Shown in pieces: positions 52,884 to 59,963 of a stretch of DNA of 64,000 nucleotides. The stretch's first letter is position 1. Each line of letters starts with the position of its first letter. The notes below the pieces were generated by a model that was not told the DNA's origin, searched no databases, and saw only the letters and a list, made by a program, of their open reading frames with translations. Both the position numbers and the translations under genes were made by a program. The stretch spans positions 30,717 through 94,716 of IMG/VR virus record IMGVR_UViG_3300046007_009543. One strand, written 5' to 3'. The DNA is from a virus.

Positions 52884-53594
52884 TTAGAATTTTATATATT
52901 CATTTTCTAAATAAAACGAGTATCCTTTTCTAAATACATCGTATAGTTGATTTGTTATTTTTGTAATTTTAGGTGTTTTAGCATCTATTATTTCACGAAT
53001 ATAGATGTAAAGTGCTTTTTTATTAAAAATATCTAAATGTTCTCTTTTACGAAATAATTCTAATACAGCATCAGCTATTTGAGCATCTTCTGATTTAGGA
53101 AACATTATAAATATATTTTCGGTACAATATTTAACATATTCATCTATATAATAAGATAAACGTTCTATTGGTTGAGTATCTTCAAGTTCATATGAGTGAT
53201 TTTCATCTTCTTCTAATACTTCTATATCAATATTATCAACTCTTTTTTTATAGTTTTTCTGATTATATAAAATTAGCCATCTTTTGGTAATAGTTCCAAA
53301 ATAGGAATATGCTTTAGCTCCATTTTCAGGATTAAATCTGTGTATTTTAGATAATAAAAATGTTATAATTTCGTGTTGTAAATCTTCTATATTTTCTACT
53401 TCAGTATAATAAAATTTAAAAGTATGAATAATGTTTTCTGTTAATTTAAAGAAAGCATAATGGATTTCATCTCTATAGATATTCGAACGTTCCTCAGGAT
53501 CCTCAGTATTATTATATCTTACAATAGCATCTTCTGTTTCTTTAGTAAAATATTGAACACTTTTTTTCTTTTTCTTTACTACTAATTCTTCCAT
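52884..53594 (-). CDS. 55: Late transcription sigma factor, T4 gp55-like
   Basis: A 236-residue protein. NIEDLQHEIITFLLSKIHRF then NPENGAKAYSYFGTITKRWL near 65-110 match sigma region 2 of T4 gp55, which directs host RNA polymerase to late promoters. The C-terminal half is less conserved. Its presence fits the repeated TATTTATAA motif upstream of structural genes. It starts one base after the stop of the 91-residue membrane gene. Confidence 0.85.
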   Translation of the reverse strand: MEELVVKKKKKSVQYFTKETEDAIVRYNNTEDPEERSNIYRDEIHYAFFKLTENIIHTFKFYYTEVENIEDLQHEIITFLLSKIHRFNPENGAKAYSYFGTITKRWLILYNQKNYKKRVDNIDIEVLEEDENHSYELEDTQPIERLSYYIDEYVKYCTENIFIMFPKSEDAQIADAVLELFRKREHLDIFNKKALYIYIREIIDAKTPKITKITNQLYDVFRKGYSFYLENEYIKF

Positions 53595-53595
53595 A

Positions 53596-53871
53596 TTAGA
53601 TATTTTTTACGTTAAATGAATTTAGTATATCTTGAAGAGCTTTAATTTGCTCAAAGAAAAAACCAACCTCATCATCACTTTTAAAGGAACCTTTTTCATC
53701 TACTTCTTTCATTTTTTTATCTGAAAATTCAATTATATCTGACATTTTATTTAAGTATGTCATATAACTGGATAATATATCTTCTTGGGCTTCGTTTTTC
53801 TTTAGAAGATTATAAGTAGTAAATCCTAGTACAGCACATAATATTACTAGAAAAATAAGTAAGAATATCAT
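53596..53871 (-). CDS. Single-pass membrane protein with coiled coil
   Basis: A 91-residue protein. Residues 1-20 (MIFLLIFLVILCAVLGFTTY) are a transmembrane helix; the rest is a charged helix ending in DEVGFFFEQIKALQDILNSF, text I recall from other marine phages. Overlaps the HD gene by four bases. Function unknown. Confidence 0.7.
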   Translation of the reverse strand: MIFLLIFLVILCAVLGFTTYNLLKKNEAQEDILSSYMTYLNKMSDIIEFSDKKMKEVDEKGSFKSDDEVGFFFEQIKALQDILNSFNVKNI

Positions 53872-54638
53872 AGACTATCTAATAAATTTTTTAATCCTTC
53901 ACTTTTAACTGTACCTAGTGCTTTTTGTTTAACATTAGTTTTAGTTTCTGAAGTAGATATTTTTTTAGGAGCTTCTGTAATTTCACCATTAAATTTAGGT
54001 AACCATTCTTTTTCAAATTCAATACGAGCAGCCATTAAATCAGCTTGATGAACAATAAAAGGTAATGAAGTACGTGGTTTTTGTTCTGGAGAATAAGACA
54101 TTAAATATTTTTTATTACCTTCATCATATAAACCATCATGAGTCTGAATAGTAATCATTTCATTAAATGTATATTTTATATCATGATCTTGTAATAAGAA
54201 TAATCCTCTATCAGGTACAGATGCAAATGCTAATTTATTATTAAATTTATAATCTTCACCTAATTTTTCGCGTCTCCATTTATCATCTTGTTCAATATAA
54301 GATTCATGTTCTTCATCCCCCATTTTACCTAAATCATGATTTAGAGCAGAAAATACTAATTCTTCTTTAGTATAAGTATTCAAATCAGCTCCCATTTGAC
54401 CCCACAAATCATGTAAATTAAGAGCACATGTAATAACACGATTAACATGATCTACATAACCTCCAGGGAATGAATTGTGGTATTCTTTTTTATGTGCAGC
54501 AGGCATCATAATAATTCGCTCTTGAAATTTATTATAAAATTCCATTAACTTAGTTCTACGTGGTTCAGAAATGTGGTCTTCAATAAAACCCATCATTCGA
54601 ACCCAATTTTGTTGGATTTCTTTAGCTTCTAACTGCAT
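53868..54638 (-). CDS. HD-domain phosphohydrolase
   Basis: A 256-residue protein. The metal-binding HD signature is present: YVDHVNRVI near 63-71 (His), FSALNHDLGKMG near 93-104 (His-Asp), and later conserved HDGLYDEGNK and HQADLMAAR (His/Asp). HD proteins hydrolyse nucleotides or phosphodiesters; the substrate is unknown. It follows a small promoter-driven gene and precedes the membrane protein and late sigma genes. Confidence 0.8.
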   Translation of the reverse strand: MQLEAKEIQQNWVRMMGFIEDHISEPRRTKLMEFYNKFQERIIMMPAAHKKEYHNSFPGGYVDHVNRVITCALNLHDLWGQMGADLNTYTKEELVFSALNHDLGKMGDEEHESYIEQDDKWRREKLGEDYKFNNKLAFASVPDRGLFLLQDHDIKYTFNEMITIQTHDGLYDEGNKKYLMSYSPEQKPRTSLPFIVHQADLMAARIEFEKEWLPKFNGEITEAPKKISTSETKTNVKQKALGTVKSEGLKNLLDSL

Positions 54639-54643
54639 AACTA

Positions 54644-54841
54644 TTAATATTGATTAATTTCTCCCGGTGATAGTGGTTCTTGTTGAACAAACGCTTTAGC
54701 TTCATTAACTTTATCTTTAACATCGGCTATTACATCTTCAAATTCTTCTCTACTACCCTGTCTTTTTAGGATAAAGTCTAATTTAGACATATTAGATTCT
54801 ATTGTTTCTAATCTCCTCATTATTATTTCTCTGTTTTTCAT
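54644..54841 (-). CDS. Small coiled-coil protein
   Basis: A 65-residue protein using ATG 54841 (MKNREIIMRRLETIESNMSK); the earlier ATG at 54895 is in the promoter. It is a charged helix, KLDFILKRQGSREEFEDVI, ending QQEPLSPGEINQY. Expressed from the promoter at 54864-54896 and followed by the HD gene. Confidence 0.65.
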   Translation of the reverse strand: MKNREIIMRRLETIESNMSKLDFILKRQGSREEFEDVIADVKDKVNEAKAFVQQEPLSPGEINQY

Positions 54842-54863
54842 AATTACATTTTTTAATATGATT

Positions 54864-54896
54864 AAGAAGATACAAGAGAAATCCTGGGTATCCAAG
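54864..54896 (-). promoter_or_regulatory. Bacteroidota-type -33/-7 promoter
   Basis: Minus strand: CTTG, 20 bases, then TATCTTC. It lies upstream of the 65-residue coiled-coil gene and overlaps the end of the 138-residue gene. Confidence 0.6.
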
Positions 54897-54902
54897 CTAA
54901 AG

Positions 54903-55319
54903 TTAATCTTTTTTTAAAGCTTCTACTATTTTAAAAATATGAGCACATTTTTCATATTCTTCATTGTCCTGAAGATGTAAAAGTATTTTGTTTAGATTTT
55001 TAATTAATGTATGATCTCTGAGTTGTAATAATGATGATAAATGAAGTGGTATTGTAATATCTAATTTACTAATATACTCCCAGGCTCTTTCATACACAAA
55101 ATGTTCACCTGCTTTTTCAACATCAGCCATATTTACTTTAGAACCATCTTCACGAAATAATGAAATAAATTTTTTACTAAATAAATCATAATTTAACATA
55201 ATTTTTTTAAACATCCCTACCCAGTAATAAGGATGATCTTTAAAATCTACCAATACAATATTTTCAGGAGCTGGTTTAACTTCTGGTTCAAACATATTGA
55301 AAATTTTGTCTATATTCAT
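54903..55319 (-). CDS. Conserved hypothetical T4-like phage protein
   Basis: A 138-residue helical protein. The C-terminal IPLHLSSLLQLRDHTLIKNL then NKILLHLQDNEEYEKCAHIF is one I recall from marine T4-like phages. No function known. It has its own promoter (55326-55359). Confidence 0.7.
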   Translation of the reverse strand: MNIDKIFNMFEPEVKPAPENIVLVDFKDHPYYWVGMFKKIMLNYDLFSKKFISLFREDGSKVNMADVEKAGEHFVYERAWEYISKLDITIPLHLSSLLQLRDHTLIKNLNKILLHLQDNEEYEKCAHIFKIVEALKKD

Positions 55320-55325
55320 ATTTAT

Positions 55326-55359
55326 AGTGTATATAACGTATTATCTTATAATAATCAAT
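55326..55359 (-). promoter_or_regulatory. Bacteroidota-type -33/-7 promoter
   Basis: Minus strand: ATTG, 20 bases, TATATACAC, just upstream of the 138-residue gene start. Confidence 0.5.
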
Positions 55360-55385
55360 AAGTACATCGATTATATATAAAAATA

Positions 55386-55910
55386 TTATTTAAACAAAGG
55401 ATACGAGGTTCCAGGTTGTTTTTTAATTGTTTGTAGTTGTTTAATTGTTTTACCAAAGGTTTTTTGAAAATGAGGAAAATCCCATCTTTTACCTTTTTTA
55501 TCTATAAGATATTTCCAACCGTATTTTAAAAATATTATAGTAATTTCATTCCAATCTGCTACACCGTCTTTATCAAAATCACCATTTACATCCCAAGATG
55601 CTGATTCATAAGTACCATTTCCATCTCTATCTACTAATAAAACAATATCAATAGCTAAACCATAGTTGTGATAACTTTGACCACCTTTAGCATTAGTTAC
55701 AATACCTAATCTTTTACCTTTACTATCAAATAATTTTGTTCTTCCTTGAGCATAAAGTTGATTTTGTTCTTCATTAGTTCTAAGAGTATGAGCAAATCTA
55801 CAAATTACATTTTTAGGTAACACAGAACATATTTCAGTGTACATCTGTAAAGCCTCAGTTCTTATATCTGGGTGAAGTGTTTTAATTCTTTCTAAAGTTA
55901 AATTATCCAT
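55386..55910 (-). CDS. Endolysin, M15 L-alanyl-D-glutamate-type peptidase
   Basis: A 174-residue peptidoglycan peptidase of the M15/VanY superfamily (EndoT5-like). Zinc ligands are His81 and Asp88 in SYHNYGLAID and His147 in FPHFQ. An insertion at about 94-121 (DRDGNGTYESASW, then NGDFDKDGVADWNE) has calcium-loop-like DxDxN and DxDxD spacing, as in the calcium-regulated T5 endolysin. There is no signal peptide, so release depends on a holin. The downstream neighbour in the reading direction is promoter-separated; upstream are a holin-like protein and a patatin. Confidence 0.88.
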   Translation of the reverse strand: MDNLTLERIKTLHPDIRTEALQMYTEICSVLPKNVICRFAHTLRTNEEQNQLYAQGRTKLFDSKGKRLGIVTNAKGGQSYHNYGLAIDIVLLVDRDGNGTYESASWDVNGDFDKDGVADWNEITIIFLKYGWKYLIDKKGKRWDFPHFQKTFGKTIKQLQTIKKQPGTSYPLFK

Positions 55911-55912
55911 AA

Positions 55913-56152
55913 TTATTCTTGTATTTGTTCTATAACGGGTTCTTCGGTTTCTTTTTTATTTCTTCTACTAAATTTTTCAGCTACAGTTCCTAAACCGTAA
56001 GCTATAGTTGTATATTCTACAGCTTCTACTGAGATATCTGTTTGATATATAAACATATAAACTATTAAGGAAATAAATCCTATAGCTCCTAGTACTCTTT
56101 TATGAGATACTCCCTCTTTAGAGGAAAACATATCTGTTATAAACTTTTTCAT
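55913..56152 (-). CDS. Holin-like small membrane protein
   Basis: A 79-residue protein with two hydrophobic segments (about 20-36, LGAIGFISLIVYMFIYQ, and 44-58, VEYTTIAYGLGTVAEKF) and a charged C-terminus (RRNKKETEEP). It lies two bases upstream of the endolysin gene and overlaps the patatin gene end, so its place and topology fit a holin. No family can be named with certainty. Confidence 0.65.
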   Translation of the reverse strand: MKKFITDMFSSKEGVSHKRVLGAIGFISLIVYMFIYQTDISVEAVEYTTIAYGLGTVAEKFSRRNKKETEEPVIEQIQE

Positions 56153-57033
56153 ATATAATCTGTGTAATATTTTTTATCTTCTATATTATAACTTCTTACA
56201 TATAATTCTTTTAACCTATCAGGATCTGTATCATATAATGATTTTAATACCTTAGGACTAAATACTTGTAAATTTTTTATTTTATATTGTTTACACAATT
56301 CTTTTTCTATCTTTTGATCATTAAGACTTGTAAAAGATGTTGTAATATATTCATATTGTTTTAATACTTGAGTTATATCAATTTGACTAAATAGCTCGTA
56401 AGAAGTGTCGATTGTTTTTGGTCTAGAAAATACTGTAATACAATGTGTTATTTTATCTTTGTATTTTCTTATTAATTCATTAGTACATGTGTGGTGTAAT
56501 ACACCTCCGTCAAAATATATATCACCATTAATTTCAACACCCTCAACAGCAAAAGGAATTGATGCAGAAGCCATTGTATAATCTAAATATTGATCATAAG
56601 TACAACTACTAATATCAATTAATTCAAATCCACCTGTGTTAAAATTAACTACTCCAACATATATTTTAGGATAATCGCCATTCACATATTTATAGAAATC
56701 TTTTTCAGTGACTAAACTAGACAGTTTTAAATATAAATTATTTTGAGTTCCTAACGAAGGTTTACCTAATAACAATCTCCATACACCTTTGAAAGTTATT
56801 TGTCCTTTTTTATTTACAGGTTTATTATCAAATATATCATCTGGAGTAATACTAAGTACTAAACTCTTTAATTGATCCCACTTACCTAAGGCAATAGGTA
56901 AAGATAATAAAGCACCTGAAGATACACCAGTAATAATGTCTGGCCTATATCCAAATTCTTTTATAATTCGCTCTGATTTAGCAAATAATGCTCCAATTTT
57001 AGTGGCTCCTCCTGATAAATTATAGACTTTCAT
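56149..57033 (-). CDS. Patatin-like phospholipase
   Basis: A 294-residue protein using ATG 57033 (MKVYNLSGGATKIG); an ATG 12 bases earlier is possible. Family motifs are LSGGATKIG (oxyanion hole), GVSSG with the nucleophilic Ser around residue 38, and YFDGGVL with the catalytic Asp of DGG around residue 178. It is a Ser-Asp dyad lipid acyl hydrolase. Position directly before the holin-like and endolysin genes suggests attack on the membrane at lysis, replacing or aiding spanins; that is inference. Confidence 0.82.
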   Translation of the reverse strand: MKVYNLSGGATKIGALFAKSERIIKEFGYRPDIITGVSSGALLSLPIALGKWDQLKSLVLSITPDDIFDNKPVNKKGQITFKGVWRLLLGKPSLGTQNNLYLKLSSLVTEKDFYKYVNGDYPKIYVGVVNFNTGGFELIDISSCTYDQYLDYTMASASIPFAVEGVEINGDIYFDGGVLHHTCTNELIRKYKDKITHCITVFSRPKTIDTSYELFSQIDITQVLKQYEYITTSFTSLNDQKIEKELCKQYKIKNLQVFSPKVLKSLYDTDPDRLKELYVRSYNIEDKKYYTDYI

Positions 57034-57117
57034 AAGTTTGTCCATAATAAATATGGATAAACAAATAAAATATTAGATTAATTTTTTAATAACAAAGCGT
57101 ATTAATTATAGCATATT

Positions 57118-57191
57118 TGGCAGGCCTATAAGGATTCGAACCCTAAACAATGAGGTTGGAGCTCATTATGATACCATTTCACCATAGACCT
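57118..57191 (-). tRNA. tRNA-Trp(CCA)
   Basis: A full cloverleaf with acceptor AGGTCTA/TAGGCCT (one G-U), anticodon stem ATGAG/CTCAT and loop CTCCAAC, giving anticodon CCA. Discriminator G and an encoded CCA tail are present at the 3' end. Confidence 0.9.
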
Positions 57192-57197
57192 ATTTGT

Positions 57198-57266
57198 TGC
57201 GGTCGCCGGATTCGAACCGTGACTCGGGCTTATGAGGCCTGAATGTTACCATTACACTACCACCGC
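57198..57266 (-). tRNA. tRNA-Met(CAT), imperfect T-stem
   Basis: Anticodon loop CTCATAA gives CAT (Met; Ile2 or fMet cannot be excluded). The acceptor pairs GCGGT/ACCGC at the end. The 3' strand of the T-stem is one base short (CACGG versus CCGG before CGACC), and no CCA is encoded. It may still function or be decaying. Confidence 0.7.
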
Positions 57267-57273
57267 AATTTTT

Positions 57274-57346
57274 GCTTCTTCGTTCACACCGCTCCTTAGA
57301 GACTACAGTGACTGGTTGTTTATACTAATATATCTACCAAAGAAGC
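57274..57346 (-). other. tRNA-sized sequence closed by a 7-bp stem
   Basis: Exactly 73 bases bounded by GCTTCTT and AAGAAGC, a perfect 7-bp stem, between two tRNA genes. The interior lacks a T-loop, a D-arm and a proper anticodon arm. It may be a decayed tRNA or a chance pairing. Confidence 0.3.
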
Positions 57347-57371
57347 GTTTCTCGATATATTAATATCCGGG

Positions 57372-57444
57372 AGCCACTTGTCGGGATCGAACCAACGACC
57401 TACTGATTACAAATCAGTTACTCTACCAGCTGAGCTAAAGTGGC
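57372..57444 (-). tRNA. tRNA-Thr(TGT)
   Basis: Acceptor GCCACTT/AAGTGGC, D-arm AGCTCAGCTGGTAGAGT, anticodon stem ACTGA/TCAGT with loop TTTGTAA (anticodon TGT), normal T-arm ending TTCGATC. Discriminator T, no encoded CCA. Confidence 0.93.
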
Positions 57445-57513
57445 CAAATCCTAAACAGTGTCTATTGATCAAGTAGTCTTATTTAGGGGTGTCAATTTAG
57501 CTTATGCCTTGGG

Positions 57514-57582
57514 CTATTCACTTGTTTGACGAAAAGACCACTGAAGTGTGCTGTTCTTACGGGAAGCATCGTGGTACTGCAT
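57514..57582 (-). CDS. Possible 22-residue leader peptide before the tRNA cluster
   Basis: ATG at 57582 lies seven bases after a TATTTATAA motif, as in late genes. The frame reads MQYHDASRKNSTLQWSFRQT and stops at 57514. No other gene lies between 57445 and 57630, and the rest of the stretch to the tRNA-Thr is unexplained. Weak evidence. Confidence 0.3.
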   Translation of the reverse strand: MQYHDASRKNSTLQWSFRQTSE

Positions 57583-57589
57583 TGTTATG

Positions 57590-57598
57590 TTATAAATA
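57590..57598 (-). promoter_or_regulatory. Late-type motif upstream of the tRNA cluster
   Basis: Coding-strand TATTTATAA lies about 150 bases upstream of tRNA-Thr and would drive the three tRNA genes. Confidence 0.45.
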
Positions 57599-57630
57599 TA
57601 GCGCCTTTTTTTCTTATTGCCAAACTAAAA

Positions 57631-57656
57631 TAAAAAAAGCCCCTGAAAAGGGGCTT
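57631..57656 (-). terminator. Terminator of the HTH gene
   Basis: Minus strand AAGCCCC and GGGGCTT pair around TTTTCA, followed by seven T in the coding direction. It lies 25 bases after the HTH gene stop. Confidence 0.92.
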
Positions 57657-57681
57657 GAAAATAAATAAAATGGATTTGATG

Positions 57682-57915
57682 TTACCACTCAAAAACAAAG
57701 ACAGTGATTTCTTTTTCACTATTCTTCATTCTGCGTTTTGAAATTTTGTACATTTCATTAGCAAGTAATTGTGGAACGTTGCGTCTACCTGCCATCACGT
57801 TATTAACGTGAGAAACAGAGTAGCCTGTTTTTTCTGATAAGCGAACAGCGTCGCCTTTTCTTTGGCGAGCTGAGAAGAACGCTTGTTTTGCTGTGCGGTT
57901 TAGTTTTTGACTCAT
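57682..57915 (-). CDS. Helix-turn-helix DNA-binding protein
   Basis: A 77-residue protein. Residues 20-58 (GDAVRLSEKTGYSVSHVNNV then MAGRRNVPQLLANEMY) are a helix-turn-helix of XRE-like spacing, with the SVSHVNNV recognition helix. It is probably a phage transcriptional regulator. It is transcribed from the promoter at 57928-57960 and ends at a strong terminator, a single-gene unit. Confidence 0.75.
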   Translation of the reverse strand: MSQKLNRTAKQAFFSARQRKGDAVRLSEKTGYSVSHVNNVMAGRRNVPQLLANEMYKISKRRMKNSEKEITVFVFEW

Positions 57916-57927
57916 AACTTTTAAAAT

Positions 57928-57960
57928 ATCAATATACTATAAAATTATTTAATATCCAAG
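57928..57960 (-). promoter_or_regulatory. Bacteroidota-type -33/-7 promoter
   Basis: Minus strand CTTG, 20 bases, TATATTGAT, 13 bases upstream of the HTH gene start. Confidence 0.65.
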
Positions 57961-58067
57961 CTATAGTGGAAGATTCTTTATAAACAGCAGTTGACCCTAC
58001 TCAATCCATCAATCCATATATACGATCCCTTATATGTCTATAAGTGTATATTACGTTAGGCGATGCC

Positions 58068-58268
58068 TTATGTATTTTGCGGTTGATCTTGCGTTATAGA
58101 CCCTACAAATCGGTAATATAACACGGCTTCCCACCCATTGTCATTAAATGGTATACAAGTGTAGTGAGTAATATCATTTACATTACTTACACCCCAAACG
58201 TACGTTTTTGGTTTCATTTGGATGTAATCAGGATTATTTAGAATTTCTTCTGGTTTTAGATACTTCAT
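58068..58268 (-). CDS. Small hypothetical protein
   Basis: A 66-residue protein (MKYLKPEEILNNPDYIQMKP and on) rich in Trp and Tyr near GWEAVLYYRF. It overlaps the upstream 65-residue gene by 35 bases in another frame. Nothing recognised. The 106 bases downstream to the HTH promoter hold a short GGC/GCC hairpin but no clear terminator. Confidence 0.5.
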   Translation of the reverse strand: MKYLKPEEILNNPDYIQMKPKTYVWGVSNVNDITHYTCIPFNDNGWEAVLYYRFVGSITQDQPQNT

Positions 58269-58431
58269 TTTTCTTGTGTTTATATTCGGTTAATATATAA
58301 TTCCAAACAAATAGGAACAGTTCATAAGCGTCTTGCTTTGATTTACCATAGCCTATTATTTTTAGTTTTTGACTATAGCACATCCAGTAGTCACCTTCTC
58401 TAAAATATGTAAATAATTTTTTGTTTTTCAT
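58234..58431 (-). CDS. Small hypothetical protein after tRNA-like element A
   Basis: A 65-residue protein beginning MKNKKLFTYFREGDYWMCYS with KLKIIGYGKSKQDAYELFLF. Its ATG lies five bases after the 3' end of tRNA-like element A. Function unknown. Confidence 0.6.
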   Translation of the reverse strand: MKNKKLFTYFREGDYWMCYSQKLKIIGYGKSKQDAYELFLFVWNYILTEYKHKKNEVSKTRRNSK

Positions 58432-58436
58432 CTTTG

Positions 58437-58546
58437 TAGTCAGGACAGGATTCGAACCTGTATGTTTACTAATTTAGGTAATCAGACGACCAACTCTGAA
58501 CCACTTAACTTTCAACGGCCTACGTCTACCATTCCGCCACCTGACT
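58437..58546 (-). ncRNA. tRNA-like element A
   Basis: 110 bases. Acceptor AGTCAGG/CCTGACT (7 bp), D-arm GCGGAATGGTAGACGT, T-arm ACAGG-TTCGAAT-CCTGT, discriminator A, no CCA. The region between D- and T-arms is 60 bases with several nested pairings (GGCC/GGTC, TTGAA/TTCAG) and no 7-base anticodon loop. It also supplies the last 12 codons of the upstream 73-residue frame. Confidence 0.75.
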
Positions 58547-58733
58547 GTTTTTCAAACACTTTACTAAACTTGGTTTTAGGGTAACATTTAGTATTACCAT
58601 TAGGTAATAAAATTACAACCCAACCAATACCATAAGGTTGTGTATCATAAGCAACAACAAGGTAATCCTTCATATTATGAAGAGTATAATCACATTCAGA
58701 AGCATTTTTACATGTTACATATTTTTGTTTCAT
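58512..58733 (-). CDS. Small hypothetical protein ending inside tRNA-like element A
   Basis: A 73-residue protein (MKQKYVTCKNASECDYTLHN, then GIGWVVILLPNGNTKCYPKT). The last 12 residues (KQSGGGMVDVGR) are encoded by the 5' part of tRNA-like element A, which also gives the TGA stop. The ATG lies 16 bases after element B. Confidence 0.6.
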   Translation of the reverse strand: MKQKYVTCKNASECDYTLHNMKDYLVVAYDTQPYGIGWVVILLPNGNTKCYPKTKFSKVFEKQSGGGMVDVGR

Positions 58734-58749
58734 AACTTTTTTATGTTAG

Positions 58750-58876
58750 CAGTCAGGACAGGACTCGAACCTGTACGAACACACGCCCTATTTTAATAAC
58801 GGTTGTGTTCTACGTATAGCGTCTACCACGATATTTAGTTGCAACTGCATTATCAATATCTTTTCGCCACCTGACT
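58750..58876 (-). ncRNA. tRNA-like element B
   Basis: 127 bases. Same acceptor stem (AGTCAGG/CCTGACT) and T-arm (ACAGG-TTCGAGT-CCTGT) as element A; discriminator G. The D-loop contains an inserted hairpin (GATATT/AATATC), and the anticodon region is replaced by a stem GAACACA/TGTGTTC with a 20-base loop. No anticodon can be assigned. Confidence 0.75.
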
Positions 58877-58883
58877 ATATTAT

Positions 58884-59024
58884 TTATTTTATCATTTCAA
58901 TTACAATGGATATAATCAATGACCACCCAATTATTCCAAAAAATATATATGGTAATCTGTAATCATCCCATGTTGGTTTTTTGAATAATAAAATAACTTT
59001 CAATGCTTCTTTCATAGTTTTCAT
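58884..59024 (-). CDS. 46-residue single-pass membrane peptide
   Basis: ATG 59024 to stop 58884: MKTMKEALKVILLFKKPTWD then a transmembrane segment (YIFFGIIGWSLIISIVIEM). It lies seven bases after element C and stops seven bases before element B, so it is bracketed by two tRNA-like elements. Confidence 0.65.
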   Translation of the reverse strand: MKTMKEALKVILLFKKPTWDDYRLPYIFFGIIGWSLIISIVIEMIK

Positions 59025-59031
59025 ATTTTAG

Positions 59032-59108
59032 TAGTCAGGACAGGATTCGAACCTGTGGCCTCTCAGCAGTTTCCCACCGAGCGAAGTACCAAACTCTTCC
59101 ACCTGACT
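59032..59108 (-). ncRNA. tRNA-like element C (shortest)
   Basis: 77 bases, closest to a normal tRNA. Acceptor AGTCAGG/CCTGACT, D-stem GAAG/CTTC, stem CTCGG/CTGAG around a 10-base loop TGGGAAACTG, T-arm ACAGG/CCTGT. The anticodon loop has ten bases rather than seven. It follows a promoter by about 12 bases. Confidence 0.75.
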
Positions 59109-59119
59109 ATATTTTATGT

Positions 59120-59153
59120 AGTAAATATACGTATATCCTTTCATATAGCCAAA
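59120..59153 (-). promoter_or_regulatory. Bacteroidota-type promoter for the A-B-C element operon
   Basis: Minus strand TTTG, 20 bases, TATATTTAC, just upstream of tRNA-like element C. It probably drives elements C, B, A and the small genes between. Confidence 0.65.
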
Positions 59154-59154
59154 T

Positions 59155-59473
59155 TTTTATTAAAGAAATCTTTTTTTGATTTTGCGATTTTTGAGAAAAA
59201 ATGCCTATATGGAATCAATAATCCAATTATGGCTTATTTGGATTTTGGGATTATGTTTTGTCGCGGTTGGTATATTTGTATATATTTGTCGGCGGGTTAT
59301 ACCTATATTCGATCTATAAATTAATCACACTTTTTTTGACATATATGCATACGGTATATGGACAACGGCATGCGTGGGGCTCTACTATTTATGTATACCG
59401 TACGGCGTACGTACGGCCAACAGATAGACCCCCCCCTCTTTCTAGGGGCCAGAGCCCCAGACCCGCTAGAGAC
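59155..59473. other. Gene-poor region with GC-rich palindromic block
   Basis: About 320 bases with no convincing gene. Its left half is AT-rich; from about 59340 it becomes GC-rich and dense in palindromes: an inverted repeat TACGGTATA ... TATACCGTA (about 59350 and 59392), CCGTACGG, CGTACG and GTACGTAC around 59395-59415, a C8 run, and a GGGGC-CAGA-GCCCC hairpin near 59445. Open frames on the plus strand here look accidental. It could be an origin, a packaging or a regulatory site. Confidence 0.5.
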
Positions 59474-59504
59474 AAAAAGGCCGGAACCCATTGGTCCCGG
59501 CCTT
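59474..59504 (-). terminator. Terminator of the 125-residue gene
   Basis: Minus strand AAGGCCGG and CCGGCCTT form an 8-bp stem extended by inner pairs, followed by TTTG. It lies 25 bases after the gene at 59529. Confidence 0.85.
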
Positions 59505-59528
59505 CATGTTTTGTGGGGCGTGATCCTA

Positions 59529-59906
59529 TTATCCGAAAATCACTTCACCGTACATTATGGTCTGAAGGATCACATCTGCTGTTCCTGCATCGTCGGTTTC
59601 GTTCTTCATTTCTAGTAGGCGCTCTGGATCTACACTGGACATTTTAGTGTGTACATCCTCTAGGGTGATCTGCTTGCTGTACTCTCCATCGCACTCAACA
59701 TCTTCGAACCCGAATGTGTTTCCGTCTCTCAGGATTTGCATCAACACGTCTTCAAAGCATGGGCTTGTGAGTTTTGATTTTGCTTGAGCATAATGGTCTT
59801 TGTTGTAATTGAATTCTAAGCCGTAGCCATTCATTTCAGATAAACCATTACATAGGGCATTGTAAAAAAATTCTTCGCTTTCTTGTGGTGTTAAAATTAT
59901 TTGCAT
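59529..59906 (-). CDS. Hypothetical acidic protein of Bacteroidota-phage type
   Basis: A 125-residue protein from ATG 59906 (MQIILTPQESEEFFYNALCN); an upstream ATG encoding MYVHP lies in the -7 promoter box and is rejected. CFEDVLMQILRDGNTFGFED near 65-85 and ITLEDVHTKM resemble text I recall from Bacteroidota phages. GC content is higher than that of most neighbours. It is a single-gene unit with promoter (59924) and terminator. Confidence 0.65.
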   Translation of the reverse strand: MQIILTPQESEEFFYNALCNGLSEMNGYGLEFNYNKDHYAQAKSKLTSPCFEDVLMQILRDGNTFGFEDVECDGEYSKQITLEDVHTKMSSVDPERLLEMKNETDDAGTADVILQTIMYGEVIFG

Positions 59907-59923
59907 ACTGTTATTTATTATGG

Positions 59924-59957
59924 GGTGAACATACAAATAAAATATTGTGTATCCAAA
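59924..59957 (-). promoter_or_regulatory. Promoter TTTG-N20-TATGTTCAC
   Basis: Minus strand TTTGG with exactly 20 bases between TTTG and TATGTTCACC, upstream of the 125-residue gene. Confidence 0.8.
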
Positions 59958-59963
59958 TATTAT

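Noticed and set aside
57274-57346. A fourth normal tRNA in the cluster
   Set aside because: Only the closing 7-bp stem fits. D-arm, anticodon arm and T-loop cannot be formed, so it is listed as a low-confidence feature only.
59055-59647. Overlapping plus-strand open frames of 85-129 codons
   Set aside because: They cross a tRNA-like element, a terminator and a minus-strand gene, have unlikely composition (Cys, His, Arg, Pro-rich) and no promoter. All credible genes are on the minus strand.
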